The notes below the pieces were generated by a model. That model was not told where the DNA came from. It worked only from the letters and a program-made list of their open reading frames with translations, and searched no databases. A DNA stretch of 64,000 bases from Piliocolobus tephrosceles (lineage: Eukaryota; Chordata; Mammalia; Primates; Cercopithecidae), in NCBI RefSeq assembly GCF_002776525.5, contig NC_045436.1, positions 161,869,937-161,933,936 of the forward strand. Direction: 5' to 3'. Positions 36,920 through 46,100 of the stretch are shown here, in pieces (the first letter of the stretch is position 1; every line of letters starts with the position of its first letter). The translations under genes were made by a program, and so were the position numbers.

Positions 36920-37460
36920 ATGCATGTTTATAAGAGAAAATTTGAAAATTACAGAAAAGCACACTCACATAGAGGAGCGTAAAAAGTACTTATAACGTCA
37001 TCAGCCACTACAAACAGCTTGTTATATTTCCTCCTCATCCTCTTCTTCTTTCTGAGGATATATTTTTACAGGTAAACTTTTCATGATTATAGTTTTTTCA
37101 AGCCTAATTTTAAACCCTAATATATTTTGAACACTTTCCTATTATGCTATTAAATATATTTTACAACAGATTTTAATAACATTATATATATATATACACA
37201 CATACTTCTCTATAATTTATTGAACTAGGTCACTTAATGTTGGACATTCACGTTGCATTCAAGTTTTCAATAATGCAAATTATGTTGCATTGGGTATCCT
37301 CATATGAAAAATCTTTGTACACATTCCCTTATTATTGCCTCAGGATGAATTTCTAGAAGTAGATGTTCTAGGTCTATGAGGTTTTTAAAAGTTTTAAATA
37401 CGTATTGCCTGCTTGCTCTGTATAAAAATTATACCCAGTATAATCCTACCAGTAGTATCT
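36920..37460 (-). mobile_element. Old L1 (L1M) fragment
   Basis: Diverged L1M complement with 'atttctagaagtagatgttc' and 'ctaggtctatgagg', and upstream 'aaagtcatgcatgtttataa'. A short (TA)n(CA)n lies inside at about 37183-37203. Confidence 0.6.
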
Positions 37461-39105
37461 GATGTCTGTTTTTCAATTGAGCTGCTAAATGTAGAGATCA
37501 GTCCTAGAAGTGGTCTTGATTAAGGATGTTTTCTCAAAAATCTTGTGTCTCATTGGGCTAGCAAATATAAAGTAAGAGTTTATCTGTTGCCACAAAATTG
37601 AACTTAGACCTCAAAGCTAATTGCCTCTTAAGATGAGAATTTATTTCCCTTCTACCTCTCTGACATGTTTGGGATATATATATATATACACACATATCAG
37701 AGCAAAATTCAAATATCAAAGCACTGGAAAAACCCATAACAGAAACACAAGTCAAATAACCAAAAATCCTTCCAAGACTCTGCCTGGTGGTATTTAAAAA
37801 AAAGGAAAAGAAAAAAAAAATTGTCTATTTATTGTTACCTTTTGAGACTATTTGCAAAATATAGTTTTGTTTTGTTTTGTTTCCTTAAGATCGAGAAAAG
37901 CTAAGCTAATTAGGACTCAAGCACTAAAAAATGGGTATCAGGGGAACAGTTTGATTACCTTTTTTTTTTTTTTTTTCAGTTTAACAATTTGTGTACCTCT
38001 AGTTTCCCTGGCCCTTACTAACTTCAGCTAGTGCAAAGAAAAAAAAATCTTTCTTAGTAAACGAAATGTTATATTGTGTATTGAAGTTCAGTAGCACTTT
38101 AAATTTTTAAATAATGCCAAATTTGACAATATGTAATATGCCTTATTCATTTCCAGTTAAAAAATAATTGCTAGATAATCCTATTGAATATTTATCATCT
38201 AAATAATCAATAACTCTCTGCATTATAGATAAATTAACCTGGAATAATTAAGGTAAATGAAAATGTAGATTCACAAATACAACAGAATTGAACATCAGAC
38301 AAAATCAGATTTTAACCACCCTTTTATTATCTCTTATCTGTGTGCTTAATAAGTACAATTGTTGCTTTATGTTTGGATTAGTCCAATTGACTGCAACTCT
38401 GATTAATTTTCATGTTATTTTTTGTTTCAATATGAAAAACACCAAAAGCACATTTTGAGGTCCAAATTAAAATAGAGGCTGACTCAGTTCCACAGAGCTG
38501 GTTTTATTGGAGAGGAGAGTTGTTTTTGCTGAGGTTGTCTATCACAACTTGTTTATTAAAAAAAGAAAAATAAATGCTAGGAGACATTCAAGCGTCTTGA
38601 TTTTCCTCTAATTATTTCCTCAAAGCTTCTTTGTTCACATGGGCATCACTGTGACATTTTTTGTGGAAAATGAGGTTTAATTTTAAAGTATTTATAGAAG
38701 TCTTTGTTATAGCCTATCCTGCTACCAACTTTTGTGTTCTACACAGTCTCTGCTTCTAACCAGAGGCCCAAAGCATGTGTTTAGAAACTGATGTGGGGTA
38801 TCAGGATCAATTAGTCCCTCTAGGAATTAAAAGCAAGCAATTGAGTGCCTGTTAACGATGATTAACTTTACAAATATTAGCAATTCTAGGCAGGCCCCTT
38901 TGCTTTCTGGACGAATGCTCTAGGCAGGCAGCATTCCCAGGAATATTGGTTTCCAGCTATGTAGACTGTCCCTCAGTTATAAAGTTGCCTCCGGGGTCTT
39001 TGCTATGGCTTTGATTTGAGGATGATTATTATTCTTATGGATGAAACTTTAGTTCTTTCTAGAAAGGCTCTCAGTGATTTGCAAGCTTTTTTCAGCTGCT
39101 CTCTA
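37461..39105. other. A/T-rich single-copy stretch, possibly conserved
   Basis: From about 38030 to 38640 I see no repeat, and the sequence has many TAAT and TTAATTA-like motifs. This may be a conserved non-coding element, but conservation cannot be judged from one sequence. Confidence 0.35.
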
Positions 39106-39109
39106 AGCC

Positions 39110-39250
39110 TTGCCGAGCCTTATTTTTTTCCATTGTAAAATGGGTACACAAGTCATCCTTATTGGATAGTTTGGAGGACTAAATTGATTAAGATGTGGCA
39201 TATGAAGTGCTGACCTTAATGTCTAGCCCATACGTGCTCTGCTGTATATG
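39110..39250 (+). mobile_element. MIR SINE
   Basis: Contains 'ccattgtaaaatgggtacac' and 'tttggaggactaaattgatt', the MIR 3' half. Confidence 0.7.
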
Positions 39251-39310
39251 TTTTGCTTTCCACCTTTCTTTCCTGAGAAGTTTCTGCATACATATATTCT
39301 TATGTAGTTA

Positions 39311-39623
39311 TTGTATAAATAGTGTGCATGGAAACATTCCCGAGATTGTATTTTCCTGTTCTTTCTTGATTTAGAAAACTAAAGCTATAGTAATTTTCTG
39401 CTGTGTGTAAGAGGGAAAATGTACCTATGAACTGTATTCAGCAAACTTAAAATGTCAAAGCTCTTGGTCACCTTTTTATGCCCAGTGATGATAAACTGTC
39501 AATTTCCTTATGTTATTTGGGAATTTACTAGCAACTTATTGCAGATATCACAGTAGACACATCTCTTATAATATGTATGATCTGAAAGAAGCAGCAGTCT
39601 GGTAGTTTTTTGTTTGTTTTGTT
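39311..39623 (+). repeat. About 300-bp direct duplication, copy 1
   Basis: Runs from TTGTATAAATAG to a T/G-rich end (TTTTTTGTTTGTTTTGTT). It aligns in the same orientation with 41283-41579 over its whole length, with mostly single-base changes and a few small gaps. The core AACTGTATTCAGCAAACTTA and onward to AAAGCTCTTGG is identical in both. It is not a repeat family I know. Confidence 0.9.
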
Positions 39624-41282
39624 AAAATAAAAACTTATAAACTTATAAAAACAAGTGAACAAATATATTTATCCTAATGGCTCTTCTGAGTTTGCTTCTG
39701 AAATCACCTATATTCAATATAGACAACAGAACCGGTTGTTTTTGCTATTGTCTGAGGTTTTTGAGTTTGGGGGTTTGAATTTGATTCTAATTTTTAGAAA
39801 TGGGCAGTTGTCTGAAATATGGAGGGGTGGGAAAAGCCTTTAATTTGGGGTAGGAGTGAGGAGGGAAACCCAATGTTATACACTTCATTCAACATATTTA
39901 TTAGATAATTGAATTATTCTCTTGAGGGTTATTTTTCTCTTTGTTAGCAACTTGAGATAGATTCTCCTGCCTCTACTAATATTGAAACCCTGGAAAATGT
40001 TAACAGAATTACAGAGGGGAGAAATTATCAGGATGGAATGTAGGCTCTGTGTAGATCTGCAACATTAGGGGCACTCGGCAGATGTTAATAAATACCTCTT
40101 TCTATTGTTGAGATAAAATGAGTTTGATTTGGGTGTGAACTGCAGTGGTCAATGAAAGGACCTTGTACCTCACCAGGGTGTGTTTTAAGCAGGAGAAGAG
40201 GAATCTGGGTGTTGATCCAAGTGACATTGGTTTTTCATACCGAATTATTCTCCATTTTTAAGGGTTGTCATCCCCTTAAAATTGTAAGCTCTCTTGTGTC
40301 CATGTTATATGCTTTCTTAGCCGTCCCTGTGATACATGGCTGTGCACACAGTAAAGTTTCAATATATCCTTGTGTGAAACCAGATATTAGGAAATTTTGG
40401 AGATAGAGTTGACGAAGGGGTGAAAGGACGGCTGTGGGTAGAGAGTGAGAGAAATAGTCAAGGCAGAGAGGGAATTAAATATAGAAATGGCCCGGGGAAC
40501 CAGAAAAAACCAAGGTTGGTGAGCAATGAACAATTTAAGTTCTCCTGAGCAAAGAAAAAAAACTGGACAGAAGAAAAATTTTAATCTGAAGAGTTAATTA
40601 ACAAAATTATAAAACCTCTAAAATATCCCTCTCATTACAGTTGTAGTTTCAAGATTTAAAAAAAAAAATAGTGGAAAACACTCTAATTTGTCCTAGGAAT
40701 CTATTTAATTTTTATTTGTCCAGTAATAGAAATTTGAGGGGGCAGTGCAATATACTGTAGTTTATAAGTCCTTTAAATGTTGTTACTTCTGAATTACCAT
40801 CTTCTTTGTGATAGTGATAGTGAAGAAAAAACAAGTGTGTTTGAAATCACTTCTGGTTTCAGTGCATGTGCTGATTTGATTTTTTAGAAGTATAATTAGA
40901 TGGCAAAAAATAAGAAAACCCTAACAATACAATCTGGGCAGGTTAGAATATCAAAAATTATAATGAGCCTGTTCCAATGTAAAGAACATCTCTAAAAGAT
41001 GTGAATAGGTTTTAAAAATATGATGAATATCTAGCATTGGATGAACACAAATAAAAGTATCAGTGAATATCACAGTGGAAGAATCACATGATAATAATTA
41101 ATAAACATTGACTCTTCTTGGCCAGGTGACCAATATTATTTCACAGTTGATTGTTAAGGGGAGAGTCAATGACCTTTGTCCTGAATTTTAATAATTTACT
41201 GAAGTTTTGCATTAAATCAGAATATAATTGGGAAGAAAATCAGTGTTTCTTTGTGGGGAGTGCAGAGTAATGCCACTAATTG
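39624..41282. other. Stretch between the two duplicated copies
   Basis: Contains a short L2 tail at about 40285-40370 and an A-run at 40659-40668. Otherwise unassigned. Confidence 0.5.
41170..41182 (-). promoter_or_regulatory. DR1 nuclear-receptor element (PPRE-like)
   Basis: On the minus strand this reads AGGACAAAGGTCA: two half-sites (AGGACA, AGGTCA) spaced by one A, a DR1 with one mismatch. It lies about 1.85 kb before the presumed exon 1a start. A distal PPRE through which PPARgamma/RXR and PGC-1alpha itself drive the gene in adipocytes has been reported at about -2 kb in the mouse. HNF4 could use the same site. Confidence 0.6.
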
Positions 41283-41579
41283 CTTGTATAAAAGCATTCC
41301 CGAGGTTGTATTTTCCTGTTCTTTCATTAGAAAATTAAAACTACAGTCATTTTCTCCTGTTTGTAAAAGGGAAAATGTGCCTGTGAACTGTATTCAGCAA
41401 ACTTAAAATGTCAAAGCTCTTGGCCACCTTTTTATGCCCAGTAATGATACACTGTCAACTTCCTGACGTTATTTGGGAATTTACTAGCAACTTGTTGCAG
41501 CTATCACAGCACACAAATCTCTTATAATATGGATGGTCTAAAAGAAGTAGCAGTCTGGTGGTGTTTTGTTTCTTTTGTT
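41283..41579 (+). repeat. About 300-bp direct duplication, copy 2
   Basis: Same sequence as 39311-39623, 1,972 bp downstream, ending TTTTGTTTCTTTTGTT. It lies between the DR1 element (41170) and the MEF2-like block (41605) of the distal exon 1a promoter. Neither flank continues the match. Confidence 0.9.
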
Positions 41580-41604
41580 CTTTCTTTCACTTTAATATTT
41601 GAGC

Positions 41605-41622
41605 AACTTAATATTTAAAATA
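41605..41622 (+). promoter_or_regulatory. A/T-rich MEF2-like block
   Basis: The stretch contains TTAATATTTAAAATATG, about 1.4 kb before the presumed start. MEF2 sites at roughly -1.5 and -2.9 kb are known in the PGC-1alpha promoter, and MEF2 binds A/T-rich decamers. The match to YTAWWWWTAR is not exact, so this is a positional candidate only. Confidence 0.3.
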
Positions 41623-42431
41623 TGTGTTAGGGCAAATCACCATGTTTTTCTGTTTAAGGAGACGGACAATGAAGAATAGGGTATATTAACCTCAGTAGAA
41701 ATAGTGCTTTACAAATTATGTTTAGATAACTGGGGGATTGCTTTCAGGTAAATTATTATCAAGTAAAAGAATTGAGCTGATTCTAAAAGTATATTGGGTT
41801 TAACATTTTATGAAAACATGTTTATTCACACAGATACATACATGTGTACATCTCCTGGGAACTTGGAAGGGTTAAGTCAGACCACTGTCATGTTACAGGA
41901 AGTGTTTTTCCACTGTATCCAGTACCTTGAGTTTGTTATGTATTCAATATGTAGTGTCATCATAAAACAGTTGCACCTGCATTAGCCCTCATTGTCTCAA
42001 GGCACAAGCTGAAAAATAATAGAAAGTAAAGCTCAGGAATTGAATATTTCTGCTAATAGTGTGTTGGTATTTTTCCCTCAGTTCACGGACATTCTTGATT
42101 TCAAAACGCAAACTACACAACCCAGGGCACTAGGGTTGGAATTCAATGTTTATTCAAAAAGGCACCCTAAGGCAGTTAGGGAGGAAACGCTACATGTATG
42201 AAAAATAGGAGCCCGGAATCTAAGCTGATCTGAGCACAGCAGCAGCGACTGTATTTACTAACACTTGTTTTCTGGGAGCCTATGAGAGAAATGGAAATAA
42301 TTAGAAGGAAGCTGAAAGGATGGGGTTTTGTGGCTTGTTCTCCTTTTATGGAGCAAAGAAAACTGCAGCAATACTTCGGGAGCTGGTATTCCCTACTGCC
42401 ATGGGGGCAGCCGAATTCTGGGTGGAGGAGT

Positions 42432-42439
42432 TTGTTTAT
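42432..42439 (+). promoter_or_regulatory. FOXO/insulin-response-like site TTGTTTAT
   Basis: TTGTTTAT differs from the FOXO consensus TTGTTTAC at the last base and lies about 580 bp before the presumed start. Published PGC-1alpha promoter work describes insulin response sequences bound by FOXO1 near -585 and -353. A second weaker match, TTGTTTTG, is at 42701-42708. Short A/T-rich motifs arise easily by chance. Confidence 0.4.
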
Positions 42440-42912
42440 ACCTTAACAAATACAGCCTATGTTGTTGATTAAACAAGCAGAAAAAAAAAAAAAAAAAAAA
42501 AAGCCTCATTTGCTGCTTTCAAACACTCCCTCAATGAGAAAATGCCTCATAAAAATGCATCATGTGATAAGCTCTTGCTTTAGTCCCAAACTGAGCTTGA
42601 GTCCACTTGGAGATCTTAGAATTAAAGAGTTCTTAGGGAATACACATTTTAGCTAAGAATATAGTGACTCTGTCATGAAACAGGGAGCTTTGCCACTTGC
42701 TTGTTTTGGAAGGAAAATAAATTAAAAAAAGATTGCAGGGGATTTTGGTTATTATATGGCCAGGGCTCCGTTTAAAGTCTGTGGCATTCAAAGCTGGCTT
42801 TAATCACAGCATGATGCTTGAAGCCTCCAAAAGTCCAAGTGTTTCCTTTCTTTCTTTCTTTCTTTTTTTTTTTTAAAGCGTTACTTCACTGAGGCAGAGG
42901 GCTGCCTTTGAG

Positions 42913-42920
42913 TGACGTCA
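42913..42920 (+). promoter_or_regulatory. Full cAMP response element (TGACGTCA)
   Basis: A perfect 8-bp CRE palindrome, TGACGTCA, lies about 100 bp before the presumed start site and 222 bp before the coding ATG. PGC-1alpha induction by glucagon/cAMP in liver, by cold in brown fat and by exercise in muscle is known to act through a CREB/ATF2 site in the proximal promoter at about this distance. The match is exact, so I am confident of the element. Confidence 0.92.
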
Positions 42921-42980
42921 CGAGTTAGAGCAGCAAGCTGCACAGGGGAAGGGAGGCTGGGTGAGTGACAGCCCAGCCTA

Positions 42981-42990
42981 CTTTTTAATA
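42981..42990 (+). promoter_or_regulatory. TATA-like / A-T rich core box
   Basis: CTTTTTAATA lies 25-34 bp upstream of the presumed start at 43015, the usual TATA position. It is not a canonical TATAAA and also resembles half of a MEF2 site, so its role in start-site choice is inferred from spacing only. Confidence 0.45.
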
Positions 42991-42995
42991 GCTTT

Positions 42996-43005
42996 GTCAT
43001 GTGAC
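42996..43005 (+). promoter_or_regulatory. M-box/CLEAR-type E-box GTCATGTGAC
   Basis: GTCATGTGAC is a near-palindromic E-box with the TCATGTG core bound by MITF, TFE3 and TFEB. These factors are known to activate PPARGC1A (MITF in melanocytes and melanoma, TFEB in liver). It sits just before the presumed start site. The motif is seen; factor binding at this copy is inferred. Confidence 0.6.
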
Positions 43006-43014
43006 TGGGGACTG

Positions 43015-43134
43015 TAGTAAGACAGGTGCCTTCAGTTCACTCTCAGTAAGGGGCTGGTTGCCTGCATGAGTGTGTGCTCTGTGTCACTGTGGATTGGAGT
43101 TGAAAAAGCTTGACTGGCGTCATTCAGGAGCTGG
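43015..43134 (+). other. PPARGC1A: PPARGC1A exon 1a 5' UTR (start approximate)
   Basis: The leader of the canonical transcript is about 120 nt. Its start is placed from my recollection that the human mRNA begins around TAGTAAGACAGG, found here at 43015; the window gives no direct proof of the start site. A TATA-like ACTTTTTAATAG lies 25-35 bp upstream, which fits. The leader holds one upstream ATG (43066), described separately. Confidence 0.75.
43066..43113 (+). promoter_or_regulatory. 15-codon upstream ORF in the exon 1a leader
   Basis: ATG at 43066 opens a short frame, MSVCSVSLWIGVEKA, ending at TGA 43111-43113, 21 nt before the main ATG at 43135. It is the only ATG in the presumed leader. 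A conserved uORF in the PGC-1alpha leader has been reported to repress translation of the main protein; position and size fit that element. Re-initiation after the uORF or leaky scanning would be needed to reach the coding start. Confidence 0.85.
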
Positions 43135-43188
43135 ATGGCGTGGGACATGTGCAACCAGGACTCTGAGTCTGTATGGAGTGACATCGAG
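43135..43188 (+). CDS. PPARGC1A: PPARGC1A exon 1a coding part (18 codons, phase 0)
   Basis: The exon encodes MAWDMCNQDSESVWSDIE, the N-terminus of canonical PGC-1alpha, and looks identical to the human protein as I know it. It ends at a consensus donor, GAG|GTGAGC (GT at 43189-43190), in phase 0, and continues in frame into 48166. The start is fixed by the protein family; its context is weak at -3 (T) and good at +4 (G). PGC-1alpha is a nuclear coactivator with no DNA-binding domain; it docks on PPARs, ERRs, NRF1, MEF2 and others and recruits histone acetyltransferases and Mediator. Only the first 78 of about 798 residues are in this window. The exon follows a compact promoter with a CRE and a leader carrying a short uORF. 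Confidence 0.98.
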
Positions 43189-46100
43189 GTGAGCTGGGGC
43201 TGGGCTCGGCGCTGCAGCCAGGACTGACGCTTCCCTCAGATGCTATTATTCCTGTAAGGGGGGATGGGCTTGGGCAAAGAGAAGAGCCAGGAAAGTAGTC
43301 CAGGCAGGAGCTTTTAGAAGAGAACCTCAATCTTATCTTAACTCCAATAAGTTTGCTATTTTAAGGTGGCTCTGAGATGCCTTGAGCAAATCAAAGCTTA
43401 GCTGCTGTCATCAGTATCTGTTGCAGTTAGAAACTCTTTCCATGTGACTTTGGCACTGTTTCTACTCATATGCAATATTTATGCTCTAAGATATTGATAT
43501 GAATCAGAAGCTGAAGTCTTTCCAGTGGTGTTTAGTGGCCTGGTTGGAAAAATGCCATTTCTATTTATAATAAGACGAAGATAAAAATATTAAAATGGAT
43601 GTGTTCAAATATAGTCCGTTTTGACTGTATTCCGGATTTTTTTCCCCCCTCTCTCTCTGTTCATCAGACAGAGAACTTACAAAATCCTAAATAATCCTGC
43701 TGGGCTATTTTAGATTGCTTTTCCCACAGAACACAAAACAACGATGCTGCTTCCTTTAAAACTCCTATACGTGGTTGAAAGATTTGGCCAGCGAATAAAA
43801 AGAAATGCCTGGCAGTGCAAGGTTTTCCGTCCGCGTCGGTGGCAGGGAAGCCAATGGTTAAATCTTCCTGTACCACGGAGAGCTGCCTGAAGCCGAGAGA
43901 GAATAGAGTTTATGCAGGACTGTGTGTGGAGCTGCTCGCTGCTTGTGTAAAAATAGACAGCAATACATCAATTCCACAGTCTCTGCTGGCTACAATTCAT
44001 ACAGGGGGGAAAATAACGCAAGCAGTTTCCTCGTAATGTCTGGAGTCTAGTTGGGGGGACGGAGGACCTCGGCGTGTTTGCATTCGGCACAATGGAATGT
44101 TCTCGGAAGGAAAGTTTGGGCAACTTGGGAAACAAGCGAAACTTTCTGTGGACTCTGGTGAGATGGACTCGAATTGAATTGCATGGAGGATCCCAGCTGC
44201 TAACAATGAATCTGGCAAAAGACTGCGAGTGTTTCCTCTGGGTAGCTGGGGGCACGTAGGGTAAGGGGGAGGATCAAGCCCACACGTGATTTGATTAAAT
44301 AAGATGTCCATGTGGTGCAGCGATACACATCTAAAGTGAAAATAATTTGGCCAAGGCCGTCTGTGAATGCTTTTTTCCTATCTAGCGAGGCATGCCTGGG
44401 ATTCTTAACTCTTTGCTGGGTTTACCAATGTTGGCTCCATTTGCCCTCCCTTGCCTTGGTAGATCGTATTTGTGGATTGTAATTGTTATCTTGTTCTGAT
44501 TTCTTGGTAAGGTGGAATAGATACGGATAATTCATATGCCCTGTAGCCATTATGAGTCAGGGTTATAAGTGGCTTCAAAGTCCTAATTGTCTTTGAGTAG
44601 CCGGAGTGTCCTGTGAGTGGTTGTCTGGCTGGCACTGTGGGTCTCAGCTGCTGTAGTTTCATTTTTCCATCATGTATTATTCTTGATGCTGTTAGGAGTT
44701 GATTGAGGAACTAGATCATATGGAAATAAGGAAGATTTATTTTAATCATTGGAATTCCTGCAGTCATTTTCAAATAAGCATCAGAAGCATTTAAAACTGT
44801 GGCCTTTAAATTTTTTTCTTAAGGAGGAAAGGTCTTGGCTACTTGTCCAGCCATGGATGGAGTCGCCAGTCGGCTGAGATTGGCCAGTCACTTCTCTGTT
44901 ACACTATAGGCAGCTAGATGCTAGAGGCTTTGCCTACATGACAGCGGCTCTGGGAATCACCTCCGCCAGTCTAAAATATTACGAGCAGCAGGTAGCGTAG
45001 GCAGTTTTCATTTTTTGAATCATTAATATTTGCTGTCATCCTAAAACATATTATGCCCTTTTGCACATAATGACAGGGTAGTACATTGGTTAATAAAGGC
45101 CTATATCACTACAGCTACTTGGAGTGCCCCGTGTTTCACAGTTTAATGAAGGTGATGTACAATAAGGTTACTAAGATTGATAGAGACAATTCAAATGACA
45201 TACACCCTACTAAGTCTGTCATTCTTTACTGCCCCTCTCTCCACCCCCTTTCCCCATCTTGACTAATTTTTTTAAGAACCAAGTTTCTTTTTTCATTAAT
45301 ATAATTAATGTGACCAAATCCACTCCTTCTTCTCTCTCTCTTTAAAATTTACCATCAATGGCACAAAAAACCTCCAAAAGGTTAATGGAGAATTATACTT
45401 AATTATAATGATTCATTATCATTAATGCAGTTAAGCTAATTTATTGTCTGCTCCTTAACTAAGAGAAAAGTCCGTTGGGGTGAAATAACATACAATAATT
45501 AGCCTTTTGTGTTTAGTGACTGCTTTATCCTCTTAAATCTTATTATAAAATTGAGGCTACAGTTGTGAAATAGCTGTCATAGTTGCAAAGAGGCAGTAGA
45601 ATGTGTCTGTGTCATTGCAATAAAGCACACCTGTTACAGATGTATAGGGAAACAGTAAATATCAGCATGTCAGATGAGGACAGTTACAGGGCTTGGACTG
45701 TTAAGTCTGGCATCGCCCAAAGGCCAAATATAAATTAATAACAGGAACACTTGCTACCACTAATGTGTTTTAGATTAGCAGGATAATGCCACATTCAGAA
45801 GCACAGATTTTATTAGCATGTCAACATTGGCAAGAGCACATGCACTTTTCTCAACCATAACATAAAAGCAAAATGAGAGACAGAGAGAGAGACAGATAGA
45901 GCAAGAGAGAGCAAGTGAGAGGAAGGAAAGGAATATGTAAATGACAAGATAGCACCAGTATAACAAATTGACCTGGTCTGTTCAACGGTTTTCAAAAGTT
46001 ATTTAAAAATACGTATTTATGGAAGGTTAAAGGGTTTTGAACAAGTCATGCCAAAGAGGGCAGTTAGAGAGAGGGACACCAAAAAGTTGTCCACAATCAG

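Larger units (their letters stand above)
41580..42912 (+). promoter_or_regulatory. PPARGC1A: Distal to proximal promoter region of exon 1a
   Basis: No Alu or L1 lies in the 1.4 kb before the CRE. Within it are a MEF2-like block (41605), FOXO-like sites (42432, 42701), an uninterrupted A-run of 22 (42481-42502) and a (CTTT)n/T tract (about 42847-42874) just 39 bp before the CRE. The extent as promoter is inferred from known biology of this gene. Confidence 0.6.
29225..43014 (+). other. PPARGC1A: Interval between exon 1b and exon 1a (intron of the 1b transcript)
   Basis: For transcripts from exon 1b this is the first part of the intron that ends at 48165. It contains two minus-strand Alus, one plus-strand Alu, several MIR and L1M fragments and a direct duplication of about 300 bp. 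No further convincing exon was found. The stretch 29231-31049 is A/T-rich single-copy-looking sequence with nothing I recognise. Confidence 0.7.

Noticed and set aside
39311..41579. A known LTR pair flanking an endogenous retrovirus
   Set aside because: The two copies are direct repeats of about 300 bp, but they lack TG...CA ends, and the roughly 1.66 kb between them shows no retroviral coding text, primer-binding site or polypurine tract that I can recognise.
43815..44259. Open frames of 61-73 codons in intron 1, plus strand
   Set aside because: No splice signals join them to PPARGC1A in frame, and no similarity to known N-termini of the protein. The CpG pocket there may matter for regulation instead.
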